64,000 nucleotides of DNA from Paenibacillus xylanexedens. GTDB taxonomy: Bacteria; Bacillota; Bacilli; Paenibacillales; Paenibacillaceae. The notes beneath the pieces were generated by a model. That model was not told the DNA's origin, did no database searches, and was given only the letters and a program-made list of their open reading frames with translations. The position numbers and the translations under genes were made by a program. Below are positions 39,075 through 46,416 of the stretch, one piece after another (the first letter of the stretch is position 1; each line of letters begins with the position of its first letter). Location: NCBI RefSeq assembly GCF_007680605.1, contig NZ_VEIO01000001.1, forward strand, positions 3,263,254 to 3,327,253, given 5' to 3'.

Positions 39075-39479
39075 AAAAAAATCCCTCGCCCTGTTTGCTT
39101 ATGAAAAGCAAACAAAGGGACGAGAGATTGTATATACATTCACCCGTGGTACCACCCACATTCCGGAAGCCTGAGCCTATAGCCGTTCAGGTTGTTGTTG
39201 TGCTACGTCAGGATATTTTCAATGCTACATCCAGATCAACAGTTCTTCCGCTCTACGTATAACGCACGTCATGCGCAGGCCGGCTACTAAGATCCGCAGA
39301 TGTTCTCTGCCTTGTTCGCCGTCTGTTCTCGGGGAAGTCATTCGTCCGCTCATCAAGAGAATCCTTACAGCCTTGGGGATTCCTCTCTGGTCATGTGGGT
39401 ACGGAGTACTTGGTCCCGTCATCAAATCAGTCATATGTTTCAAAAAAACGACTTTTGTTGACTATGGTCAACGTATTAT
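39075..39479 (-). promoter_or_regulatory. T-box leader of hisS-aspS
   Basis: On the minus strand the T-box core GGGTGGTACCACGGG lies at 39158-39144. It is followed by a terminator with a long stem (39086-39100 with 39108-39125) and a run of eight T. It should sense uncharged tRNA-His and/or tRNA-Asp. A CAU triplet in a GAACAUCUG context is a possible His specifier, but I could not fold stem I to confirm it. The leader continues ~230 bases beyond the terminator before hisS, an unusual length that is filled by element copy B. Confidence 0.93.
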
Positions 39480-39485
39480 TTTCTG

Positions 39486-39514
39486 ATTGTAATGAACCGC
39501 AGTACTAAAGTCAA
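39486..39514 (-). promoter_or_regulatory. Sigma-A promoter of hisS-aspS
   Basis: TTGACT (39514-39509) and TACAAT (39491-39486) on the minus strand with a 17-base spacer. The predicted start near 39479 begins the T-box leader. Confidence 0.85.
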
Positions 39515-39546
39515 GGGCTAACATCCTAAGACAGAAAAAAAACAGA

Positions 39547-39576
39547 AAAAAATAACCTGCACACGGTGTGCAGGTT
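39547..39576 (-). terminator. Hairpin terminator upstream of the hisS promoter
   Basis: AACCTGCACA pairs perfectly with TGTGCAGGTT and, on the minus strand, is followed by TATTTTTTT. The gene it ends is unclear, since the 148-residue gene upstream already has its own terminator. A short transcript from 39580-39760 is possible. Confidence 0.72.
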
Positions 39577-39761
39577 CAAAGGATATATAAAAAAAGGGGG
39601 TCATGTGTGTTATTATAAACGCACATTGTTAAAGGCTTGTGTTACTAATATTACAGTAATATTACAAAAATGATAGCGCTTTAATTATTTATAATTTTCC
39701 ACATCCTCTCTTTCTTTTTCGCCAGCAAATCTGCAGGTTCCATCGAATCATTGTGTACAAC
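39577..39761. other. Gene-free AT-rich stretch with cre-like site
   Basis: No credible ORF. TGATAGCGCTTTAA (39671-39684) fits the Bacillus cre consensus TGWNANCGNTNWCA except for one base. TAATATTACA occurs twice in tandem at about 39649-39669. A TATAAT on the minus strand near 39615 could be a -10 box. Confidence 0.35.
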
Positions 39762-39812
39762 AAAAAGCCCTTACGTCTTTCCGGCTATAGAAGACCGGGC
39801 AGCGTAAGGGCC
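39762..39812 (-). terminator. Intrinsic terminator of the 148-residue gene
   Basis: On the minus strand GCCCTTACG and CGTAAGGGC enclose a structured loop and are followed by TTTTTG, directly after the stop codon region. Confidence 0.85.
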
Positions 39813-39828
39813 AGCTTGTTTTTATCAA

Positions 39829-40275
39829 TTAATCGAGTTCTTCCACATAGGCATGATTAGAGCGAAGCTTATGAACGATCGCATCATAATCCTCATCTCT
39901 TACTTTGGCAGACAGAACATAATGCAGGTCATCATAGTCGGCCGAAGTCACATCTGCGGCATCCAGCATATCTCCGTCCTCATTCACTCTGTTGCGAGGA
40001 TCGCGTTCAGCGTCACGATTAACATCGGTGACAACAGGAATTACATTTTCGCTAGCTGGAACACCAGGGGCAGCTCCTACGCCCATTGCACCATTCGTAC
40101 CTACACCACCAGCCGTATTATAAGGAACCAGTGGAACCATAACTCGTGTATCCCTGCCAATGGCAGCATCCAGTTGACCTACTTCAAGCTGCTCGGTATG
40201 GAACGTCAATAGTGAGGTTCTTGCACCCTCTGCCTCGTCCTCGGTTCGAAAATACGCCTGAATATGTTTTGCCAT
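39829..40275 (-). CDS. Hypothetical acidic protein, possible stress-protein-like fold
   Basis: A 148-residue protein. The start MAKHIQAYFRTEDEAEGARTSLLTF and the end DLHYVLSAKVRDEDYDAIVHKLRSNHAYVEELD look like two halves of a ferredoxin-like alpha/beta domain. Between them lies a low-complexity Gly/Ala/Pro linker (AGGVGTNGAMGVGAAPGVP) and a charged Asp/Arg region. This resembles GSP17M/YflT-like stress proteins, but I am not certain. AAAGGAGG lies seven bases before the ATG. It is monocistronic. Confidence 0.72.
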   Translation of the reverse strand: MAKHIQAYFRTEDEAEGARTSLLTFHTEQLEVGQLDAAIGRDTRVMVPLVPYNTAGGVGTNGAMGVGAAPGVPASENVIPVVTDVNRDAERDPRNRVNEDGDMLDAADVTSADYDDLHYVLSAKVRDEDYDAIVHKLRSNHAYVEELD

Positions 40276-40347
40276 GTCAAACCCTCCTTTATGGAATAAA
40301 ATATATCATTAGAATGCCATCATCGTATTCAGTTTACCCTTTAATGC

Positions 40348-40854
40348 TTATATTACTTTCATCAATTCACGAACAAATGCTGGTTCATCTTCGGGTGTAC
40401 GGGATGTAATATAGTTTCCATCCACAACCGCTTCATGATCCTTGAAATCGGCTCCTGCATTGACCATGTCATCCTTGAGTGGAGGATAAGATGTAATTGT
40501 TCGTCCCTTGAGCAGATCCGCGCTAGCCAAAATTTGCGGACCATGGCAGATTGCAGCGATTGGTTTATTGGCCGCATTGATTTCCGTAACAAATTTCAGG
40601 ATATTTGCGTCTGTTCGCAAATTTTCCGGCGACGACCCACCCGGGATAACGACTGCATCATAATCTGACGCATGCACCTCTGAGATCGCTTTGTCCGTCG
40701 TATATGAAGCCTTGCCGCCCTTGCCTTGAAGCGTTTCACCCGCTTTTAACCCGATAATGTGTACCTCGTGTCCAGCCTTCTTCACCTCATCGTACGGAAC
40801 CTTCATTTCTGAATCCTCAAACTCATTCGCAAGCAAAAAAGCAACTTTACTCAT
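40348..40854 (-). CDS. DJ-1/PfpI family protein
   Basis: A 168-residue class I glutamine amidotransferase-like protein of the PfpI/YhbO/YraA group. The nucleophile elbow AAICHGPQIL with its Cys (~103) and the upstream VVIPGGSSPENLR glutamate region are present. The family has been described as proteases, deglycases and general stress proteins; the true substrate is debated. AAAGGAG precedes the ATG. No neighbour suggests a pathway. Confidence 0.9.
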   Translation of the reverse strand: MSKVAFLLANEFEDSEMKVPYDEVKKAGHEVHIIGLKAGETLQGKGGKASYTTDKAISEVHASDYDAVVIPGGSSPENLRTDANILKFVTEINAANKPIAAICHGPQILASADLLKGRTITSYPPLKDDMVNAGADFKDHEAVVDGNYITSRTPEDEPAFVRELMKVI

Positions 40855-41042
40855 GATCTATGGTCTCCTTTCCGTATTCGAATGTGATTAAACCTAGAGA
40901 GATTGATTCTATCCTTTGGCACTTCTTTTGTGCCTCGTTTTGTTATTACCCCAAGGAGTGCCTTTTATAACAATCCATGCATTTGGAATTGATTTTGCAG
41001 CCTGCCTCCGGGAAGATGAAATGTGAATCATAACAGCAAAAA

Positions 41043-41070
41043 GCCCCGGATTGTCAAACAACCGGGGTTT
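41043..41070. terminator. Terminator hairpin downstream of the small ORF
   Basis: CCCCGG and CCGGGG enclose ATTGTCAAACAA, itself partly paired (TTGT with ACAA). On the minus strand the stem is followed by CTTTTTG and on the plus strand by TTTCG. Apart from this, the 40855-41105 stretch holds only the PfpI promoter region. Confidence 0.75.
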
Positions 41071-41105
41071 CGAGCATCACTATTTTGTTTTATTAGATGG
41101 TTGAG

Positions 41106-41273
41106 CTATGGTCGTGGATGATGCTCCTGCCTGTCTTTATCTGAAGTTTGCAACGTCCACAATGTGCACACATGAGCAGCGGCAGATCGGGCAAGTTGAA
41201 GTGACTCCGCCAGATTGCCAGGCATCATTAGCGGCTCGTTCTGGTTCTTGGTTACTTTTGCTGATTGGCGCAT
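41106..41273 (-). CDS. Small hypothetical protein, 55 residues
   Basis: ATG (41273-41271) to TAG encodes a 55-residue protein beginning MRQSAKVTKNQNEPLMMPGN, continuing LAESLQLARSAAAHVCTLWT and ending in a charged HHPRP tail. An AAAGGAG lies 12 bases upstream (long but usable) and a terminator follows within 40 bases. The +1 frame over the same DNA also stays open for 47 residues from a CTG five bases after that ribosome site, and carries a CPICRCSC cluster. Only one is likely to be real; codon choice and the ATG favour the first. No family is recognised. Confidence 0.4.
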   Translation of the reverse strand: MRQSAKVTKNQNEPLMMPGNLAESLQLARSAAAHVCTLWTLQTSDKDRQEHHPRP

Positions 41274-41383
41274 AATTCAGAGAAACTCCTTTGGTCAACA
41301 AAGATACAACAACAATGTAATACCAACGTTTACTTCTCTCTCATTATGACCCCTTCACTGCGCAATTATGCGCAAGCTCAGTC

Positions 41384-41827
41384 TTACGAAGGACTTTCTA
41401 CCATCAGGGTAACCGGCCCCCAGTTCGTAAACGTAACGTCCATCATCGCTCCGAAACGTCCCGTTTCCACCTGAATCCCTTTATCCCGCAACAACTGATT
41501 AAACGTTTCATACAAACGTTCAGCCGCTTCTGGACGAGCCGCCGCAGCAAAGCTTGGGCGTTTGCCTTTACGACAATCACCATACAGCGTAAACTGTGAA
41601 ACGGACAAAACCGCACCGCCTACATCCAGCAGGCTGAGATTCATCTTTCCCTGTTCATCCTCGAAAATGCGAAGCCCGCTAATTTTATCTGCCAAGTAGA
41701 TCGCATCTTTCTCCGTGTCCTCATGAGTTATGCCTACAAGCAGCATTAAACCGGATTCGATTCTGCCTGTCAATTCATTTCCCACGGTTACCTGAGCCTC
41801 TTTACAGCGTTGTACCAGCACTCTCAT
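41384..41827 (-). CDS. dtd: D-aminoacyl-tRNA deacylase
   Basis: A 147-residue [18 protein letters not shown], the catalytic [10 protein letters not shown] and the cross-subunit [10 protein letters not shown] are present (usual form NxGPVT). It hydrolyses D-amino acids, and glycine from tRNA-Ala, off tRNA as a homodimer, which fits its place among synthetase genes. It starts 12 bases after the relA stop, with the ribosome site GGAG in the gap; this is the same order as B. subtilis relA-dtd. Confidence 0.96.
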   Translation of the reverse strand: MRVLVQRCKEAQVTVGNELTGRIESGLMLLVGITHEDTEKDAIYLADKISGLRIFEDEQGKMNLSLLDVGGAVLSVSQFTLYGDCRKGKRPSFAAAARPEAAERLYETFNQLLRDKGIQVETGRFGAMMDVTFTNWGPVTLMVESPS

Positions 41828-41839
41828 CTTACGGACTCC

Positions 41840-44017
41840 TTACTGCATAATTCGGTGTACAGAATAAACATCCTTCACCCGTTTAATTCGTTCCACAACG
41901 GCATGCAAATGATCTGTATTGCGAATCAGAATGGTGACGTGCACCAATGCCAATTTATTTTTATCCGTCCGTCCGGTGACAGCAGATATATTCGTTTTAC
42001 TTTCGGAAACAGCCTGAAGCACCTCATTGAGCAGTCCATTGCGATCATGACCTGTAATCTCGATATCGACACTGTAGCTCGATTCGATATTCTCTTCCCA
42101 CTCGACTTCAATTACCCGTGCTGCCTCTTCACCATCCGCACTTGTAGGGATATTTGGACAGTCACTGCGGTGCACAGAAACGCCGCGGCCGCGTGTAACA
42201 TAACCGATAATGTCATCTCCAGGCACAGGGTTACAGCACCTTGCAAAGCGAACCAGCAGATTATCAATGCCTTTGACACGAATACCGTTGGTTGGTCTGT
42301 TTCTGCGTTCAGGAGCTGGCTTCAGTTCACGCATCTCGGAATTCAGTTCCAGCAGATTGGATTCTTCCTGCTCTTTGCGGAGCTTCTCCGTTGCTTTTGT
42401 GACGATCTGAGCGGCAGTAATCCCGCCAAAGCCAACCGCCGCTAGCATATCATCGATATCGTTAAACGCAAATTTCTTGGCCGCTTCCATTAGCTTGTCA
42501 TCGGTCATCCACGCAGAAGGATCAAGTCCCATACGTTTCAGCTCCCGCTCGCAGCTCTCCCGGCCTTTTTCTACGTTCTCTTCACGACGTTCCTTCTTGA
42601 ACCATTGTTTGATCTTCGCCCGTGCATGAGAAGATTTTGCAATTTTCAACCAGTCCTGACTTGGACCGTAAGAATGCTTGGAAGTTAAAATTTCGATAAT
42701 ATCGCCCGTTTTGAGATGATAGTCGAGCGGAACAATTCGGCCGTTTACTTTGGCACCAATGGTTCGATTTCCCACCTCGGTATGAATGCGGTAGGCAAAA
42801 TCCAGCGGTACGGAGCCGCTTGGCAATTCAATGACTTCCCCTTTTGGCGTAAATACAAACACCAGATCCGAGAAGAAATCCATTTTGAGCGATTCGACAA
42901 ATTCGGAAGCATCCTGCGCTTCATTTTGAAGTTCAAGAATTTCCCGGAAAAAGGTGATTTTATCTTCAAACTGAGGCCCTGCCGCAGTTCCTTCTTTATA
43001 AGCCCAGTGTGCCGCGATACCAAACTCGGCTGTACGGTGCATATCCCAGGTACGAATCTGTACCTCGGTTGGCTCCCCGTTAGGCCCCACCACAGTCGTG
43101 TGCAAGGACTGATACATATTGGCTTTTGGCATGGCAATATAATCCTTGAATCGTCCAGGCATCGGCTTCCATAATGTGTGGATAATGCCGAGCGTAGCAT
43201 AACAGTCCTTGATATTATCCACAATAATACGAATCGCAAGCAGGTCATAAATCTCGTTAAACTGCTTGTTCTTGGTCGTCATTTTTTTGAACACACTATA
43301 GATATGTTTCGGGCGGCCAGACAAGTCTGCTTGAATGCCCATCTCTTCGAGCTTGCTTGTAATGCCATCCATTACTGTGTCGATGTACTGCTCACGTTCT
43401 GCACGTTTTTTGTGCATCAGATTTGCAATACGGTAGTATTGTTGCGGATTCAAATAACGGAGGGCGATGTCCTCCATTTCCCATTTGATCGCAGAGATCC
43501 CCAAACGGTTTGCAATCGGACAGAAAATTTCCAGTGTCTCATACGAGATCCTGCGCTGGCTTTCTTCCGACTGAAATTTGAGGGTCCGCATATTATGCAG
43601 ACGGTCAGCCAATTTAATCACGATGACACGGATGTCCTGCGCCATGGCGATGAACATTTTGCGGTAGTTCTCGTTCTGCTGTTCTTCCTTGGAGCGAAAC
43701 TGGATGCGTTCCAGCTTCGTCAAGCCGTCAACAAGCATGGCACACGTATTGCCGAAATGAGTGCGGATCTCTTCAAGCGACACCGTAGTGTCCTCTACTA
43801 CATCATGAAGAAGTGCTGCAATAATGGAGATGGTGTCCATCTGCATATTCACAACAATGTCGGCAACCGCAAGCGGATGCAGAATATACGGTTCTCCCGA
43901 TTTTCGCGTCTGTCCGTGGTGAGCCTGATCAGCAAATTCGTAAGCCTCTCGTATGCGCACCAGATCGGGTTCTTTGATATACGCCCCGGCCTTCTCGAGT
44001 AATTGCTCTATGCCCAT
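41840..44017 (-). CDS. relA: Bifunctional (p)ppGpp synthetase/hydrolase Rel
   Basis: A 725-residue long RSH protein. The HD hydrolase domain with HDVVED (His71, Asp72, Glu75, Asp76) is intact. Next come the synthetase domain with GRFKDYIAMPKANMYQSLHTT, the TGS domain (VFTPKGEVIELPSGSVPLDFAYRIH), a helical/zinc-finger region with CCNPVPGDDIIGY, and a C-terminal ACT domain. So it can both make and degrade the alarmone. The ATG at 44017 matches family N-termini; a TTG ten codons upstream is nearer the AAAGGA, so the start is not certain. It is followed by dtd. The 44018-44331 gap contains the inverted repeat TCGTCA-ACTGC-TGACGA (44126-44142). Confidence 0.95.
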   Translation of the reverse strand: MGIEQLLEKAGAYIKEPDLVRIREAYEFADQAHHGQTRKSGEPYILHPLAVADIVVNMQMDTISIIAALLHDVVEDTTVSLEEIRTHFGNTCAMLVDGLTKLERIQFRSKEEQQNENYRKMFIAMAQDIRVIVIKLADRLHNMRTLKFQSEESQRRISYETLEIFCPIANRLGISAIKWEMEDIALRYLNPQQYYRIANLMHKKRAEREQYIDTVMDGITSKLEEMGIQADLSGRPKHIYSVFKKMTTKNKQFNEIYDLLAIRIIVDNIKDCYATLGIIHTLWKPMPGRFKDYIAMPKANMYQSLHTTVVGPNGEPTEVQIRTWDMHRTAEFGIAAHWAYKEGTAAGPQFEDKITFFREILELQNEAQDASEFVESLKMDFFSDLVFVFTPKGEVIELPSGSVPLDFAYRIHTEVGNRTIGAKVNGRIVPLDYHLKTGDIIEILTSKHSYGPSQDWLKIAKSSHARAKIKQWFKKERREENVEKGRESCERELKRMGLDPSAWMTDDKLMEAAKKFAFNDIDDMLAAVGFGGITAAQIVTKATEKLRKEQEESNLLELNSEMRELKPAPERRNRPTNGIRVKGIDNLLVRFARCCNPVPGDDIIGYVTRGRGVSVHRSDCPNIPTSADGEEAARVIEVEWEENIESSYSVDIEITGHDRNGLLNEVLQAVSESKTNISAVTGRTDKNKLALVHVTILIRNTDHLHAVVERIKRVKDVYSVHRIMQ

Positions 44018-44331
44018 TCTGATCTGTTCCGTGTCCTTTCTATACAAAATGGAACCCGTGACAATACATCAACACAGGTTCCCCGTAAAAGTAATTTCCT
44101 ATAATTATGACGCCTTGCCCGTTTCTCGTCAACTGCTGACGAATAAGAGCGTTTATCCAATTTTTAAAAAGTCTCCGTTGTTATCCATTATTGCCGATAA
44201 TTGCTGAAATAGAAGGGAAATCTGAGAAAATAAGTGATTTACAGTCCAAACCTGAAAATTGTTATTGCTAATTTGAAAGAAACTCTGTAATCTATTGAAA
44301 GTTTGTGTATCGGAAAAGGAGATGAGATTCG

Positions 44332-45648
44332 TTGCAACGCGAAATTCAAGTTAATCAGAAGATGCCTTTTGGCCCAGGTGCATTATTGAGTTTGCAACAT
44401 TTATTCGCTATGTTTGGCAGTACAGTACTTGTACCTAACCTGTTCGGAGTGGACCCTAGCATGATTCTGTTGATGAACGGAATTGGTACGCTATTGTACA
44501 TTCTGATGTGTAAAGGAAAAATCCCCGCATATCTCGGGTCAAGCTTTGCTTTTATTGCACCGGTTATGGCTGTTTTGAAAGGCCATCCAGAGAATGGTTA
44601 CTCCATGGCTCTCGCAGCTTTTATCGTAACAGGAGTCGTGTTTTGCCTCGTTGCACTCATTATTAAATATGCCGGCACAGGCTGGATTAATATTGTATTT
44701 CCACCAGCCGTCATGGGTGCGATCGTAGCCCTGATTGGTCTGGAGCTTGTACCTGTCGCCGCCGGAATGGCGGGTCTCATTAATTCTGATCCTGTGAACA
44801 ACCCCGGTTGGGTTCCTCAAGCCAAACCTATTATTTTATCCATGGTCACGTTAGGAATTACCGTCATCGGTGCTGTAACCTTCCGCGGCTTTCCTAAAAT
44901 TATTCATATCCTGATCGGTATTGTGTCCGGTTATGCCCTAGGGTACTTTTTAAAAGAAGTGAACACAGATAAAATTGCTAACGCAGATTTCCTCTCTCTG
45001 CCAACCATAACTACACCTACATTTGATTGGTCCGTCATCTTCACAATTTTACCGGTAGCACTCGTCGTTATCGTCGAACATATCGGGCATCTACTTGTCA
45101 CCAGCAGCATTGTGGGCAAAGATTTGTCCAGAGACCCTGGACTGCATCGTTCCTTGCTTGGTAATGGTGTGTCTACGATTCTGTCCGGTTTCGTGGGATC
45201 CACACCGAATACAACATATGGCGAAAACATCGGTGTTATGGCTCTGACTCGTGTCTACTCCATTTATGTTATCGGTGGTGCAGCTGTCATTGCCATCCTG
45301 CTCTCTTTCTCCGGCACGTTCTCAGCACTTATTGCGAACATTCCAGTACCTGTTATGGGTGGTGTCTCCCTCCTTCTGTTCGGAGTCATTGCGGCTTCCG
45401 GTCTACGTATCTTGGTTGAACAAAAAGTGGATTTCGCCAAACCGACAAATCTGCTCCTGACTACACTCGTATTGGTTATCGGGCTTAGCGGTACGGAAGT
45501 TTCCTTCTATGGTGTACATCTGAAAGGCATGGCACTGGCTACGATTGCCGGAATGCTTCTCAGTCTGTTGTTCAAATTGTTCGAGGTACTTGGTTTATTG
45601 AACGAAGACAGTAAAAAGCAACCCATTATCGAAAAAACACCTGACTAA
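44332..45648 (+). CDS. uraA: Uracil permease (NCS2 family)
   Basis: A 438-residue 14-helix transporter of the UraA branch: LQHLFAMFGSTVLVP, YLGSSFAFIAPVMAV, the substrate-site helix with LEHIGH-type VEHIGHLL, and GFVGSTPNTTYGENIGVMALTRVYS. These fit proton-coupled uracil uptake; xanthine permeases differ in these motifs. It starts at TTG (44332), ten bases after AAGGAG. It is monocistronic on the plus strand. No pyr attenuator or PyrR-binding loop was seen upstream. Confidence 0.9.
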   Translation: MQREIQVNQKMPFGPGALLSLQHLFAMFGSTVLVPNLFGVDPSMILLMNGIGTLLYILMCKGKIPAYLGSSFAFIAPVMAVLKGHPENGYSMALAAFIVTGVVFCLVALIIKYAGTGWINIVFPPAVMGAIVALIGLELVPVAAGMAGLINSDPVNNPGWVPQAKPIILSMVTLGITVIGAVTFRGFPKIIHILIGIVSGYALGYFLKEVNTDKIANADFLSLPTITTPTFDWSVIFTILPVALVVIVEHIGHLLVTSSIVGKDLSRDPGLHRSLLGNGVSTILSGFVGSTPNTTYGENIGVMALTRVYSIYVIGGAAVIAILLSFSGTFSALIANIPVPVMGGVSLLLFGVIAASGLRILVEQKVDFAKPTNLLLTTLVLVIGLSGTEVSFYGVHLKGMALATIAGMLLSLLFKLFEVLGLLNEDSKKQPIIEKTPD

Positions 45649-45726
45649 GCATCATATGATAAGAATGCAAGTTCGCGTGTGCATATCTCAATATAGAGAA
45701 CGTATTTCACCTTCAAAAAAGTAATT

Positions 45727-45775
45727 TAAAAAGCCTGCCTCCCCAACTTAATACGTTGGAGAAGCAGGCTTTTTG
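45727..45775. terminator. Bidirectional terminator between uraA and apt
   Basis: AAAAAGCCTGC-CTCCCCAAC pairs with GTTGGAGAAGCAGGC followed by five T. The A run on the other side makes it work for apt too. Confidence 0.92.
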
Positions 45776-45863
45776 CCAATCGTTAATGCTGTATATTATT
45801 TCCCGGGAAACTTGGGAAGTCAACTTCTTCATAACTCACAGCAACTCATAAGTTGATTTACGT

Positions 45864-46379
45864 TTAGTAGTTCATTAATGTAAATACACTCATATTTTCA
45901 GGCAATTTGCCACGGCCATTCAGATCTGTCAATTCAATCAGGAATGCAGCACCTACCACATTACCGCCCAATTGTTCAATCAGATTAATGGAAGTTGCAA
46001 TGGTTCCGCCCGTTGCGAGCAGATCATCTGCGATCAGGACATTTTGCCCTTTCTCGATTGCATCTGTATGCATTGCAAGTGTATCCTTGCCATATTCGAG
46101 ATCATACCCTGCTTCGATTGTCGCTCCAGGCAATTTTCCACTTTTGCGAATTGGAGCAAAACCAACGCCAAGAGCGTATGCGAGTGGGGCGCCCACAACG
46201 AAACCGCGTGCTTCAGGTCCAGCAATGACATCAATTTTCAGTTCAGATACCATCTGTTTCAGTTCATTGATCGCATTGCGGTACATTTCTCCATCTTTCA
46301 GCAATGTTGTAATGTCCTTGAAGCTGATTCCCGGTTGTGGAAAGTCAGGAATGACACGAATATACTCTTTAAAATCCAA
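45864..46379 (-). CDS. apt: Adenine phosphoribosyltransferase
   Basis: A 171-residue type I PRTase. The [18 protein letters not shown] hood, the [15 protein letters not shown] dinucleotide site and the PRPP loop [18 protein letters not shown] are all intact. It salvages adenine to AMP with PRPP. The start is a TTG a few bases after GGAGGAGAT. It lies 37 bases behind recJ, the conserved recJ-apt-relA order being partly kept although uraA intervenes before relA. Confidence 0.96.
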   Translation of the reverse strand: MDFKEYIRVIPDFPQPGISFKDITTLLKDGEMYRNAINELKQMVSELKIDVIAGPEARGFVVGAPLAYALGVGFAPIRKSGKLPGATIEAGYDLEYGKDTLAMHTDAIEKGQNVLIADDLLATGGTIATSINLIEQLGGNVVGAAFLIELTDLNGRGKLPENMSVFTLMNY

Positions 46380-46416
46380 AATAATCTCCTCCTAAAATAA
46401 ATACACAAACTTCCAT

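Noticed and set aside
46034..46400. Several overlapping open frames on both strands over apt
   Set aside because: All lie inside apt, which has intact PRTase motifs; none has its own start signal.
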